DNA from: Dolomedes plantarius
Lineage: Eukaryota; Arthropoda; Arachnida; Araneae; Dolomedidae
Reading direction: 5' to 3'
Assembly: GCA_907164885.2 (NCBI GenBank)
Contig: OU015499.1
Span: 154,818,408-154,882,407, forward strand
Length of the DNA: 64,000 nucleotides
Below the pieces are notes generated by a model. That model saw only the letters and a program-made list of their open reading frames with translations. It had not been told where the DNA came from and did not search any database. Each line of letters opens with the position of its first letter. Position 1 is the stretch's first letter. Of this stretch, positions 44,269 through 56,475 are shown one piece after another. A program made the position numbers and the translations under genes.

Positions 44269-46001
44269 AAGTACATTTTTAATCTTTTGAACATTAAAAT
44301 ATATGCAAAATCCTTCATGTAAATCCGAATTATAGAGCATACTTCAACACAATAGAAATGTGAGGACTTGTAACGGAAGATTTGCTATTTGTTTAAATTT
44401 GAAATTGTTGTGTAAGGCTAAAGTTGCGACAATCGCGTAAGCTATTGCATGTTTAACATATAACTCATATATGAATTATAGCTGTATATGGTTGAGCATA
44501 TCATGATATTAGGTTTTTCTTGTCGCAAATCTTCCATGTGCTTGTGTGTGTGTGTGCATGCGTACATGTATGTTATATCTAAACATTATGTATTAAAATT
44601 ATTTTTACATTACATAAAAATCTCATCATAGAAAACTCTTAATTGAATGCAATTTTAATGAATAAATAGATTTTTATTATTTAAAAAAAAAACAAGAATA
44701 CGATTTCTAAAAGTAATTTTTGACATCTACTGATAACATGAACACACAGCTTCTAAATATCCACTATAAAAAATAAGGTTGACAACTTATTTTACAGATG
44801 TTAATGAGCTGTGTGTTCCTGTTATGCGCTTCGTACAACTTTTATTAATAACTCATCAATATTTTAAAAAAGCTTAGAACCATTGAAAAAAAAGTAAAAG
44901 CATGCAGTTTGTTTCATGCAATGCTACGAGTAGTATACGTATGTATATCTATTTGTGTGTACATATAAGTTGTGTTTGAAAGTCCAAGTTCATTCTAAAA
45001 TCCAAATCTACAGATGATACCATCTGGCGATAACATTTAATTATAAACTCATTTGACATGGTCGAATTTAGAAAAATGGATAAACTAGAGGGTGAAATCA
45101 GGTTTTTAAAATTCATCTATACATTGCATTTATGTGTGGAAGTGTGTGTTTGTGAATAAGTAAATAAGAGAGTAGGAAATAAAAGAAATATCTTGTAACA
45201 GATGATGATCTATCTAGATAACTAATTCAAAATTCTACGAATTCTTTTCCTTTTATACTAATAATTGTCAGTTTATAAACTAATTTATTCTCCTAAAGAT
45301 TTGATACATTTTAGCTTTATATAAACACCTTAAAACAGAAGGAATTCTGTAATGATAATAAGGTAGCTGGAAAATTCAAATTGAATTAATATTCATGCAG
45401 AATAGGGAGGGGGGGGGGGGGAGATTTTTTTTGAAAATTTTCATGGCATGTATAAAGTAAAGTGGCAATTTTTCTTATCTAATATTAAAAACATAATTTG
45501 AAGTTTGTTTATTTTACAAACTAATGTTATTGTTCTGAGTTGTCATTTTAGCTGTATAAAATTTAAATGATTATCTAATTTGGGTAACAAAATTTCATTT
45601 AAAAAATTCGATGCAAACGCTTTCAGACTAGGCATTTTGGAAAATTCTTTTAAACATGAAGGCTAATGTACTGCAAAAGTTAAAGATAAAAAGAATTTTT
45701 TTTAAAGTGTAAGTATTTATTACTAGTTGTGAAGTATGCTTTATAAGTTTTAATGATAATATTTTTAATGTTCAATAGATTAAAGAAGTGCTAATTTGAT
45801 TCATTTTAATTCAACACAAACAATGTCATCTTTATATAATTTATAGTTCTCAGGATGGCAAGTATCAAATAAAGGTGTCTGGAATAAAATTATAAATCAC
45901 TTGCTGAGATACATAATGCAGTAACTAGGAAAATTATTACCAAAGCTTTAAATGATCTGTGTCTTATAATATTAAAAAAATAATTAAATGTGTGTGTGTA
46001 T

Positions 46002-46028
46002 GTATATATATATATATATATATATATA
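46002..46028. repeat. (TA)n microsatellite
   Basis: Short TG then TA repeat near the right end of the CACAGAG element. Confidence 0.9.
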
Positions 46029-46503
46029 GGCTCAATACACAACTCGCTTTAATTAACTCATTCAAAGAGTTTTTAAACTCACAAAGGCAAGTAAATGTAC
46101 CCGTTTTCGAAAGTGGGTTGTAGGACTCACTTTCCAATGTGGGTTGTTCTACTCGCCAAAAGCGAGTTCCATTGTGCAGTGGATTTCAACCCAGCAAAGT
46201 GAGTTCACCGACCAACTTTTTTTTCTCTGTGTGGATAGTATTACTGCCTCAGAAACCGATGCTCGTAACGTTTTCGTCAGAAGAAACTATCTAGTGTCAG
46301 TTTTCTTTGACATCAAAAAGGCATAAGGCATCCCTCGAGACCTTTATAATAACTTTCGTGGCCACTTGCCGATTTTCATTAGCGAACTTCTTGTCACTAC
46401 GAAAATTTCAAGTTGGCATTGGTACCATACTCTCCGATGTTTACATTCAGGGAGTTCCTCAGGGCAGTGTACTAACAGTGACACTGTTTTCCCTTAAAAC
46501 TAA

Positions 46504-47119
46504 CCCCTTCTGCACCACGGGCGTACAAGCGTACGTTTTTAGGTTCGTTGGCATTAATACATCACCTACCGAACATAAGCGTTATTGAGGTAGCAGAACA
46601 GTGATATTACATTTGTCAGCTGGTAGTCTGGGATATGGTTATTCGCGTTGATATTAGATGGCTCTAGTAGTTCTAGACAATGGTAGTTCGAAGTTGTTTT
46701 GCGCATTGTGTAGGCTTTGGGTTGCTTGTGATTTAAAGCTTCACAAAGGATCCAACATTGTGTGGTGCCAATTCCACCAAAAGAAAAGAAAAAAAATGGC
46801 CACAAAAGAAATGCATTGTCTGTGCCGAAACTAAAATTCATAAGGACAGTAGGAAAATGGGCACAGGCTGCCCAAATATGAGCATTTTGTAGCATTGAAC
46901 ATTTCACTGCAAAGCACAAATGAGACTATAGTATATAACTTATATTTACTGATGTAATTGAAATACTTGGCTATATAATATTAAATTACCCCTATTACAC
47001 CATACTGCTTACCATATCCAATCATAATCATAAATAAATATCTCTACAGGTCTATATATTCATCTAGCTAATCTGGTATCCTGGACCATACAGCTACGGC
47101 TTGCCTGGAGCAGAAACGG
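46504..47119. mobile_element. piggyBac-like MITE in the LINE
   Basis: Starts CCCCTTCTGCACCACGGGC and ends with the inverse of CCGTTTCTGCTCCAGG; the left flank is CTAA and the right TTAA. Removing it rejoins LINE codons (SLK then NGILQ) at a TTAA. TTAA targets and CCC-type ends are the piggyBac hallmarks. The interior carries no transposase. Confidence 0.65.
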
Positions 47120-47799
47120 TTAATGGCATTTTACAGTGCTTAGCGCCATTTATTCGTGGCAACTTATATGTTGATGACTTGCAGATTTCGTGCCAAGGAA
47201 AGGTTATGCGTTGCATCGAATGGCAATTGCAAACTGAAATCTCTCGCATGATGACATGGTGTTCAGAGAATGGTTTTACTTTTTCGGCCGAAAAAAACCT
47301 ATTGCGTGCATTTTTTAAATGAACACAGAGGTTTGCGTCCAGACCCGCCGATTTACCTCAGCGATTCAGCTATCACCATGGTGGACTTGAGTTTCTTGAG
47401 AGTCTTGTTCGATAGAAAGTTAACTTTCCTTCTGCACGTAATGCATTTATGGCAGAAGTCTGAACAAGCACTAAATTTGCTGAAAGTTCTGACCAACACA
47501 TTGTGGGACTCTGACTGGTCAACTATTTTATCAACTATTTCTATCTGACTGGGTTTATCACGCGGTCATTCGTTCGAAACTGAATTATGGATGTACCGTG
47601 AAGTTTCGCCTCAAGGTAGTACTGCAAAATGAGCATGAGAGCACCCTCCCAGGATCTGAGTTGTGAAATAAAACCTACAGTCTGTTGCAGTTGAGTCCAT
47701 TCATTTGAGCTATCAACGTTACACATAATAACCACTACATATGTGTAGACTATATAATGTATTTACAGGCTATTTTGGATAACATAGAATCTGACTAAA

Positions 47800-48100
47800 A
47801 TAAAACACTAATACATGCTTCAGCAAATCGGCCCAGCATCAGGTCGTGGAGATGCAATATCCTCCATACTCTCCGAACTTTAGCACTGGCAGACTTTTCT
47901 TGTTTCCAAAAACTGAAAGATTTGCAGAAGGGAACAAGATTTGAGGATGTCGAAGCCATCAGGAAAACAGTGACATCCACATTAAAGAGCATTCATTCCA
48001 AAAGAGGACTTTAAAAGTTGTTTCCGAAACTTATACAGCTGAGCACAGAAGTGCATTACAGCAGGGAGTTACTTTGAAACATATTAAATGGGTATGTATT
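47800..48100 (+). pseudogene. mariner transposase C-terminal remnant
   Basis: Frames over this stretch give MQYPPYSPNFS then LKDLQKGTRFEDVEAIRK and KSIHSKRGL, the well-known C-terminal block of mariner transposases with the SPD/N catalytic region (here Asn replaces the third Asp) and the FEDVEAIK segment. Frameshifts and stops are present. Confidence 0.75.
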
Positions 48101-48877
48101 TCATGTAATATTTTCTGGAGTTATTAGATCAATCCTGGAAATTAATGGCTGCACCTTGTATAATAAAATATTCATTTTATTTTAATGTTACCTACGAACC
48201 CTTAGACACACCCCAATTTTAAATTGATTTCTTTTATGTAAGAAGGTGAGTCTTATGGTCTGAAAAATACAGTACGTTGAGCAAAAATGAATTTATAAAA
48301 TACTAGAAGTTCATAATAGTGTATCAGTCCCAGCACACTCGACATAACACATTTGAAAATTTTAACTCAATAGAAAGATACAGACACAAGCTACAATCAA
48401 ATATATATTTTAATCACAAAAACCAGAACATTTACAACTTTGAGGTACTGTACATACTTTTTTAACTAGAGCATGTTATAATAAATTCGGTATGATAATT
48501 CTATCAAGAAAAACAAACTTCATAAATCAATAAACGGATATGATGTCATAAAAAGACAGGGAATGTGAGTAGTATTCGTTAAAGTTCTCTCACTTATGAT
48601 AATTGATGTTTGATCAAACTTACAATTTTCAAATCACTGGTACCAGCGAGTGATTCATTTCATTCAGGCAGGATCAGATGCAAGTAGACACTTACCTGCC
48701 GATATTAAGCAATAGCTTTGGCCTCGGGTAAAAATGACTCCCAGTGCTTGATGAGCTGGGAAAGAAAGAAGTTGTCAATTTCTACAACTGAACAAGGCAC
48801 ATTCAGGAGGAGGGGGACCACATGTTTCTTACAAGCAGAAAATAATAAAAGTCACACGGAGAAAGATCAGGCAGATA
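48101..48877. other. Unassigned DNA
   Basis: No frame or element that I can support. A GGAGGAGGGGGACC stretch near 48808 stands out from the AT-rich context. Confidence 0.35.
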
Positions 48878-49890
48878 TCGAGGATAGTCTCACCTGCCTG
48901 TGGTTTACCCTAGTAACATCTTTGGATGGCTAAGTAGGCTATCAAGCTTCGCAGCCTATGACTGCTATTTTACCAATAACAATGCAGAAGAGGACTCCTT
49001 CACAAAGAGACCATTTGTGACTGTTGGAGTACAATGCTAGCAGTCTGACACAGACTAAAGTGACTCCTCTTCTGTATTGTTAGTGGCGTTAAGGGGATAC
49101 AGGACACAAAATTCTTCAAATTTTTGAAAAAAAATTATTGCATTAAAAAATTTTCTATTCTTTTCCGCTTAAAATGATGTTTAAATCAAATTTCTATCTT
49201 AATTAGAACAGGAGATTTTTTTTTGCAACATTCTAATAGCAGCCAATCTTTGTTTAAACCTTTAAATGTATTTTTCTGCATGATGGGTTTTTTTCACCAT
49301 TTCTCGTCTTTAAATTGTTATAAGTCAGGAACCGTTAAAGATAAATGGTTCAAACTTGGAACATGACTTTTTCAATTGTTTTACTTTAATTTTCATTCAG
49401 CAAATTTGAAAAAAAAAAATTTATTTTGAAAATATGATTTTTTAAAATTAAGTTACATAATTGTTTTGGACATTTTTACTTAAACTTTTACTTTTAATAA
49501 TAAATATTTTTAATTAAAAAAATTAATATTAAAAAAAATTCTGAATCAAAATTAAAATATATTTCCATTTAATTAAATGAAAATTTTTGAAATTTGACAA
49601 ATAATAATTCGAGTTATAACAATTTTAAATTACCCCACTTTTTAAAAAATTTTAAATTTGTTTAAAAATGTTGAGAAGTTTTACGATGTGATTTTGTTTG
49701 CAAATTATATGATTAACTATCACACAAAAATTCAAAATTTTAACTCAATATATAAAAATTTCTTTTAAATGTGTCCTGGACCCTCTTAAAGCAGAAATGT
49801 GATAGGCTGTGAAGCTTGAAATCCCACTTAGCTGCGTAAAGATGTTACCAGGGTAAACCATGGAGAGGTGAGACTATCCACAATATCAAG
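48878..49890. mobile_element. Nested inverted-repeat (fold-back) element
   Basis: Outer inverted repeats of about 90 bp (48878-48970 and about 49803-49890) share GGTTTACCCT.GTAACATCTT and CAGCCTAT. Inside the left half a smaller inverted pair occurs (48972-49000 and 49058-49086), and a further pair (AGGGGATACAGGACACA near 49094 and its near-inverse near 49776-49795) bounds an AT-rich centre. Superfamily unknown. Confidence 0.6.
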
Positions 49891-49929
49891 ACAATGACTT
49901 CAATATTGATGTATTTTCCATTATAACAG

Positions 49930-50345
49930 CAAATTAAATGAAAAGGATCCGGATGTCTCTAGATTCCAAGGCATTACACTGTATTTATTAGAGTTCATCC
50001 TCAAAGTATTTTTTGCCTGTAACTAAAGAAGAAATGTTTGTTCAATTTGCTTTGACAATTTTAATGGGTATCGTGAAAAAACCAAAAATTAAGATGTACT
50101 ACTCAACGAATCCCATGATTGCAACACATTTTTTCAGTAAGGTTATGAGTCGAAACCAATGCATTGAAATTCTTTGATACTTGCATTTTACTTATGATGC
50201 CAAAAAGATTGAAAAAATTAAATCTTTTTCAGATTTAATCATTCGAAACTTTAGGATTTCGACAGTATGTCCCAGCGAAAATTATTTTAAACTGCATAAC
50301 GAAAGTTTTTTTAGTGGAGAAATAATAAAAGAATGTGTAAGTAAC
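49930..50345 (+). pseudogene. piggyBac transposase fragment
   Basis: A frame not starting at Met contains TKEEMFVQFALTILMGIVKK, PKIKMYYSTNPM and FFSKVMSRNQCIEIL, followed by LHFTYDAKKIEK. This corresponds to the early part of the piggyBac DDE_Tnp_1_7 domain (family knowledge). One stop lies in the core and the first catalytic Asp region is not reached. A possible C-terminal piece is at 53290-53420. Confidence 0.75.
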
Positions 50346-50478
50346 CCATATATAGCTTAAATAAATAGATTTGTTTGTAAATGTTACTATTTTTGAATTT
50401 TTCGTAAAATTAGGCTTAGCGCTTAAAAGTCTGCCAGCCTGGAGGAACGTTCACGAGAAACACTTCCGGCCTCAGAGG

Positions 50479-50742
50479 CAAGGCCGCCCAGAGGGGGGGA
50501 GGGGGAGGGGGGCAACTGCTGGAGGTGCCCCCAAAAATTAAAAAAAAAATTTATTTATTAGATTTCCTCCGAAAAAAAATTCTGAAACTTGTACCGTACT
50601 TCAAAATTCCAAATAATCTCCTGAAAAAAAGGCCCCCCCCCCCCCAAAAAAATTTTTTTTTAAATTATTCGATTAATCAGATTTCTTGGGGCCCCCAAAC
50701 AGAAGATTGCCCCAGGCCCCGTAAAGTCTCTGGGCGGCCCTG
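50479..50742. mobile_element. hAT-type MITE, 264 bp
   Basis: Ends CAAGGCCGCCCAGAG (left) and the inverse of CAGGGCCGCCCAGAG (right), flanked by perfect 8-bp duplications CTCAGAGG (50471-50478 and 50743-50750). The interior is G/C homopolymer-rich at both arms and AT-rich in the centre. Confidence 0.9.
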
Positions 50743-50750
50743 CTCAGAGG

Positions 50751-52122
50751 AAAGCACATGATTGGAACTGCCGTTGCGAAAGGGTTAAATAATAAGGATG
50801 AACACCACCAAATGACAAAAATTTTTTTTGCCCATTGAATAAGTAATTTATTTCAGAAGCCAATGAGATTAATTCTATATGCTAATGTAAATTGTTGCAC
50901 TGATATCATTCAAATGCAGAAGCAAGTACTTGATGATAATGGTCAATTGTTTAGAGTTTCATCATAAAACAGTTAAGAGAATAAAAAATAAAATTAAGTT
51001 AGAAAAGTCAAAACCCCACAATTGAAATACTTTCACGAAGACTCTGAATTGAATGCCACGAATATAAGAAAATCTGAAGCAGGTAGACCAGCCTTTGTTA
51101 TATCTTATAGGTGAAACTGTGACAAGAGAAAATAGGAAAGACAGGATGGACCTGTTGAAATTCATTCCTCCTATTAAACAAGATTATTATAAAAATTTAA
51201 GAATAAATCATCTTAATGAGACCTCTGATACAACTGACAAAGAAAGCATCATTTATGATGATGATGAATCCATTTAAACAAACTAATAATTAAAACAGTA
51301 ACAGATCAGTTATTTTCATGAAAAATCTTTCATATAAAATGTATGATAGTGAAGTTTTTCTGTAATAAAAAAAATAATTTGAAGACACGAATTGGAATTT
51401 TTTTTTCACTTGTCAAATTGATTAAACCACGCAAAAATTGTACTAATAATAATGCAGACTCCAAGTATATTATATCTTATATGTCATCGGATAAAAGCTC
51501 CATCTGTAAAAATACATTCTACAATGTTTATTTGAATTTATATTTTCAGAGACCCTTTAAAAAACAAGTCTATTATTTCCTCCAATTTTTGTTACATGGA
51601 CTTAATTGATTTGGCAAGTAAGCAGCTTATATGTCCAATATAACAATAACGTTACAAACCGTGATCTGCTATTAGTTTCTACCATTAGTAATGCATTTGT
51701 TGATGAGAATGGTCATTGAGGATCCAGGAATTGCATTAAAAAAAAAAAAAGTGCAATTCAGAGTGCTTTTTTTCCACACAGAACAAAACATCTTGAACTG
51801 TAAAAAGGCGTTGTGAACAGACTTTACTAATGAGCTTGAATGAGGGTCGAAAGATTGACTTTGATCTATTGCCAGACAGTGATCATCAAAGTGAACACTA
51901 CCAAGAAACATGATCCCTTTGGAAGAGTGAGGCAATTCCAGTATTTTTGGAATGATGATCTTGGACTGAAAGCCCAACAAGACGAAAAAGAAAGACAATA
52001 ATGAAAATTATGAATGGTGTTTCAAAGAGCAGGGAAAATATTGATCCCATACTTTAAAGAATCAGAAATAACTAATTTCCAAAGAAGAAAAAAAAAATGA
52101 AAAAAAAGAAAAAAGAAACGTA
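50751..52122. other. Unassigned 3' flank or last intron of the sorting-nexin gene
   Basis: Frames at 51095-51277 and 51672-51998 have no recognisable domain. I looked for the expected last sorting-nexin exon (a segment resembling KYWEAFLPEAKAI on the minus strand) and did not find it here. Confidence 0.35.
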
Positions 52123-52276
52123 CCTGCTGTTGTGTCTCTAATAAAGATTCCATATACTTCACTATACTGACTTTGAAATCATGCACTCGACTCTTTTCAA
52201 AACGTTCCACTTCTTTTCTGATCATCTTAGAAATGTTTTCAAACTCCTCTTGTCCTCGCTCTGCTTTGGCCTCCCA
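52123..52276 (-). CDS. Sorting nexin SNX1/SNX2-like, exon d (BAR domain C-terminal part)
   Basis: Acceptor ATTTCTAG and donor GTACGT. It encodes about 51 residues from Trp-Glu-Ala-Lys to Glu-Thr-Gln-Gln-Gln, including EEFENISKMIRKEVERFEK and DFKVSIVKYMESLLETQQQ. This is the penultimate part of the BAR domain of SNX1/SNX2, retromer-associated sorting nexins that bend endosomal membranes and sort cargo to the trans-Golgi network (family knowledge). A final short exon encoding the conserved YWEAFLP-like end is expected to the left but was not seen. Confidence 0.9.
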
Positions 52277-53169
52277 CTAGAAATGAAATATTTCAAAATT
52301 TGTAACTTAGTCTCATAATTATCACAGCATAAAGGCAATTTTTAGAACTTTAGGATAACAAAGCACAAACTTAACTAGCTTTATCAGAAATAAACTTGGG
52401 TGGTGGTGGGGACAATGTGCCTCCCCTCCCAACTTGAAATAAATTAAAATGTTAATAGAAATTCAGTTAAAATCGGAAAATTGTAGAAAACTTTTAAGAA
52501 AGTTGGTTTTTCCCCGCTTTTTCAGATTGTGAAACTGAAGATTCCGTTTATGTCTTTAGCTTTAACATAGTTTTTAACAATGATATGATCCATAACAAAA
52601 ATTCGATGCTATATTTTTTTCTCATTGTATAACTTTTGAATACCAATCAGACAACAATTTTGTTATTCAATTTAAAAAAAATTCATATTTCATATTTTAA
52701 GGACTGCCAGGCAGTCCATGCGCAGAGGAGGGCCATAACTGAATTCTATTCGTGCTTCCCCCCAAAAGTTAGAAGCACACTACGCCTATGACCAGATATG
52801 TTGGCAAGAGTTAATGAGAATCATGCGTGTGCGTCAAAGTTTACTTCCCTGCTTCATATAAATCTCTCGAGGTTGTTGTCTTTTAATGGTACTAATTAAA
52901 CCATTTCTTCGGTTACAATAAACTCGTCATTTATACCTCTAATAAAAAGGGGGAGGTGGTCTATACTTGTAGACAACCTCTCTTTAGACAGCAGCAATTC
53001 TTAAAAAATTCTAGTCAAGCATGTATGCTTTTGAGTAGCTGTTCCCCTCTTTAGTATGATTTATGCTATCAACATGATTGTATGTAAGATAGATTGAATG
53101 TAAGATTGCATGTAATATATATATATATATATAAATTTTATTTGTTTTTATATGTTGTAAGAATTAGGT

Positions 53170-53420
53170 ACTGAGTAAAATGAGGTTGTAAACATGCCAG
53201 ACTCTAAAAAATGGCATCTATAGACCAGTAAGGATCCTGAAGTATGGAAAAAATTATTGTTTGGAGATTCCTCCCCACCCATTAATAGACTGCAAAATTA
53301 TGTTGGGTGTTGCTATATTTGCCCTGAAACAACAGCAAATCTACAAGAAAATTTTGTGCAAAATGTAGAGGACGTGCAGGCAAAGATCACACGAGGAACA
53401 CCTGTACTTCATGTTTGAGT
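53170..53420 (+). pseudogene. Possible piggyBac C-terminal zinc-binding remnant
   Basis: In shifted frames this stretch gives GCCYICPETT and CAKCRGRAGKDHTRNTCTSC, a Cys-pair pattern like the C-terminal cysteine-rich domain of piggyBac transposases. It may be the far end of the element whose start is at 49930. Weak. Confidence 0.35.
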
Positions 53421-53629
53421 GAATAAAAACATGGCATATTCAGTCTTCAATAACTTTTTATCATTTGCATTATTCTTTAACCATTTTTTGTGGATTTTTT
53501 TTTCTTTATAAATATGTTATGTGCAAAGAAAAGTATTTTAAAAGTTACATAAAATTTGTAGATATGCATCAATCATCAGTGGAGCACCCAGGATTTTTCT
53601 TGGGGTGAGGGGGGTGGGGGTGAGATGAA

Positions 53630-53838
53630 CAAATAAAAATACTGTAATGTTACAAAAATAGCTTAAAAATTTTATTTAAAAAAATCTAAGACTTTTTCAA
53701 AACTCTTTCTTAGTGCACCCCTGCACTATAAGAATTACCATGCAAAATGTCAGCCCTTTAGATCCAGCAGTTTGGTGTGTGCTATCTGTCAGTCAGTCAG
53801 TTATGGAACTGTTATATGTGTGTGTGTGTGTGTATGTG

Positions 53839-53924
<86 letters not shown>
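53630..53924 (-). mobile_element. Helitron family A 5' fragment with expanded (TG/TA)n
   Basis: Inverse of the family A 5' part ending at the TCTATATATA terminus (53924), with the TA stretch expanded to about 105 bp (53817-53921). Confidence 0.65.
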
Positions 53925-54229
53925 TTAGATATTTACCAAACTACCAAATAAGCACTGTATGAAAAGTAAAATTATCTACAATTGTATGGCTTGGAAGTTA
54001 GTAAATTTTAGCACTACTGGAATAATGCTTATGCAGTAAATTTTTAATAGCTACATAAAAATTCTTTTACGCTGGCTGAAATATTTCTAATGTTCACAGA
54101 CACCTAACACATACATGTGAGCTAAATTAGATACTTGCACAACTTTAAGAACACAGAAACTAATAGAATAGTAAAAGCACAAAACTTCAGTTTTAGCAAT
54201 AAAATTATCAAAACACAAAATGAATTTAC

Positions 54230-54373
54230 CTCAATAACCTCCTCTTTTGCTTGGGGTATTTTATCAGCTTTGCCAGCTAATTCTAATTTAGCTTTCTGTT
54301 CCCTTTTTTTATTCAAGACTTGTTGAGCATGCTGCCAAGTTTGGTACACTTTAACTCTTTGGTGGAAAACATC
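54230..54373 (-). CDS. Sorting nexin SNX1/SNX2-like, exon c
   Basis: A 144-nt exon, phase 0 on both sides, acceptor GAATTCTTCAG and donor GTAAAT. It encodes 48 residues with FHQRVKVYQTWQHAQQVL and KREQKAKLELAG, highly similar to the BAR domain of SNX1/SNX2. It joins in frame to the exons at 56270 and 52123. Confidence 0.95.
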
Positions 54374-55272
54374 CTGAAGAATTTACACAGTTATTTTAAC
54401 ATAATTATCATTAAAACTTCAAATCAATGTACACAATATTTATGAAAATATACCACAGAATAAAAACAACAAAATGCAGTTTTTTTCTAGGGCTTGCATA
54501 ATGGCTTTACATTACAATTTTTGGTTTTGTGAATTCAGCAATTCTTAAAATCAACATACTATTTTTAATTTACCAACAAAACTGGAAAATTTTACACTTT
54601 TAAAGTAGCATAAACTTCTTTAAGGCCTGTCATCTGTTTCAAGAATTAATTCTCATTCACAAAAATAATAAAGGAAAAAAAAAATCTCTCATACATAAAT
54701 ATTTGAAGATTCATGTCAAAAGGAACCAAAAAAGGAATGATACCAAATTCTTAATATAAGGGAGGAGCTCCCAAGAACCTATAAAAAATTTAGTCAGCGT
54801 GATCACTATGCAATAGGGAAAATTTACATACAAGATACACCTAAAACAGTATAATTTTAAGAAAATGTTGAAATGTGATAATTTCTGAATTGATACAATT
54901 AAATATTGAACATGTAATGGGATGATAAATGTGTAAAAACATTTGTATAGGGGTATGTTTCATTCCAAGAATTTTGTTATTGGTAACGTGAGCTAAATTT
55001 ATAGAAAGTGTTCTGTTAATCAAAATATGACCTTCCAAGAGATTACAAGCACCTCTTGTTTGATCCTAAAATGAACTTAGTACATCACAAGTAAAATTAT
55101 AGAATAATTAATCAGTCAGAACTGCATTATCACCAACTTAATCATTGGCTATGCAATACTGTCTCCCATAATGAGGGTAAAACATTAGTCAAAGACTAGC
55201 TGAATAAGCTTCAGATGCCCTTAGCTTAACACAAATTAGTAGCTCTTCCTACTGACACAGTTTATGCCTTTA

Positions 55273-56225
55273 CTAGCTGAAAACCTGTATTTCGCTACGG
55301 AGTACATTCAAATTAAATAAAAAGGTCAATGTATGCCATTGATATAAAAAAAACAAAAAAATATATTCATAAAAAAATCATAACGGATATTTTTATAGAC
55401 AAAATAATGTAGAAGAAAATATTCAAATTAAATCTAATGGAACATACTTAAGAATATAACAAAGTTTGAGGAACATTTCTTTTACTGTATTTTAATATTT
55501 TTTTGGATAATGTCTAATCGTTTGCCACATTAGCAAGAAAAAAAATTTTTTTTTGTCAATTTATTTCGTTATGCACGTGACGTTAAAAGTTTCACAAAAA
55601 GCCCACGTGATAAACCTTGTGATTGGCATTTAATAAATTTAATTCTAAAAATGAATCTTTAAAAATTCGCCAAAAATCAGAAAATAGAGGTAGATTCAAA
55701 AAAAGATTTCATTTTAAAGGAATTTTTAGGATCTTTCTCGTGATATAAATTTTATAAACCTCAGATTATTATTTTAAATGCAAACTTTAAAAAATGTTAT
55801 AATAACAGCTTAAAAATTTAATTTTAAAAAAATCTCAGAATTTTTCAAAAATCTTTCTTAGTGCACCCCTACACTCTAAGAAGAATCGTCATGCAAAATA
55901 TCAGCCCTTTAGGTCCAGTGGTTTGGTCTGTGCATTATATGTCAGTCAGTCACGGAACTGTTTTATATATCGCTCACTCCTTTAAACAATGTCATATCTC
56001 AAAAAACAAGATGTATCAGGAGAGTGATTTGAAAGTTTAAAAGTACATTGGAATGTATTGAAAATAAATTTTAATTCAGCTCTCTAGTGGCTAAATACTG
56101 AGTGGTGAGATATGACGATCTTGCAAGGATATACTACTCTTTCAGAGCATTCTGAAAACAAGTATAGCTAAAAATCGCCGATTTTTGAGCTATGACATTG
56201 TTGAAAGGAGTGAGTGATATATAGA
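55273..56225 (-). mobile_element. Helitron family A copy, minus strand, with MITE in its 5' end
   Basis: Minus-strand end GGTTTTCAGCTAG at 55273 after host A on the plus strand. The 5' terminus (TCTATATAT) is at 56225 but is separated from the body by a 246-bp MITE at 55971-56216. Confidence 0.8.
55971..56216. mobile_element. 246-bp MITE with CRCTCACTCC ends
   Basis: Inverted ends of about 33 bp (CGCTCACTCCTTTAAACAAT and CACTCACTCCTTTCAACAAT), flanked by ATATAT on both sides. Superfamily not assigned since the duplication lies in TA-repeat DNA. Confidence 0.75.
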
Positions 56226-56269
56226 TTACAAAATACACTGGCCATTAACTAATACCAATAATGAATTAC

Positions 56270-56475
56270 CTTAACAGCCCCAATTAAGGATATATAATCT
56301 TTGAGCAATTCAGCTAACAAAAAGAAATCCTGCCCAGCTTGATGACTTTGTAACTGTTCGACTTTCTCTTCCACTTCGGCTAGTTGAGACAATGCACGAG
56401 ACAAGGCTGTATGCTCTTCACAATTCCCTAACATGGCAGCACTTTTAGCAAAACCACCAGTATTCATAGCTAGCT
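56270..56475 (-). CDS. Sorting nexin SNX1/SNX2-like, exon b
   Basis: A 206-nt exon, acceptor AACTTTAG, donor GTAATT. It encodes 68 residues including [20 protein letters not shown] and [14 protein letters not shown], then [19 protein letters not shown]. This is the most conserved stretch of the SNX1/SNX2 BAR domain. The first two bases complete a Glu codon begun in the exon at 60209-60302. Confidence 0.95.

Larger units (their letters stand above)
43952..46231. mobile_element. 2.3-kb DNA transposon with CACAGAGAAAAAAA ends, unclassified
   Basis: Inverted ends CACAGAGAAAAAAA, with G-rich/AAAGTGAGTT-like subterminal repeats at both sides. The reverse transcriptase frame on both sides rejoins exactly if the element and 2 bp (TG) are removed, which fixes the insertion and suggests a 2-bp duplication. 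CAC ends and a 2-bp duplication fit the CMC group (CACTA, Mirage, Chapaev), but no transposase domain was seen. Confidence 0.65.
43601..47680 (+). pseudogene. LINE reverse transcriptase, split by two DNA transposons
   Basis: Three coding pieces of one non-LTR reverse transcriptase, in order: 43601-43951 (SPDPDGISYAMLQHLS, WRKAIVIPFPKLGKD, QSGFWRGWST), 46232-46503 (NYLVSVFFDIKKA, IQGVPQGSVLTVTLFSLK) and 47124 to about 47680 (GNLYVDDLQISCQGK with the YVDD catalytic pair, MTWCSENGFTFSAEK, FDRKLTF). The fingers, palm and YVDD motifs appear in family order. Frameshifts occur in each piece. Insertion points are given by the elements at 43952-46231 and 46504-47119. It is a Jockey/I-type relative of the RNase H fragments nearby. 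Confidence 0.85.

Noticed and set aside
44007..44340. Overlapping frames on both strands near the left end of the CACAGAG element
   Set aside because: Only a short exon-like segment at 44222-44268 has a plausible start and donor; the rest is subterminal repeat DNA.
51672..51998. 108-codon minus-strand frame considered as the last sorting-nexin exon
   Set aside because: No similarity to the expected conserved end and no acceptor in phase with the exon at 52123.
54135..54326. 63-codon plus-strand frame
   Set aside because: Antisense of a clear sorting-nexin exon.
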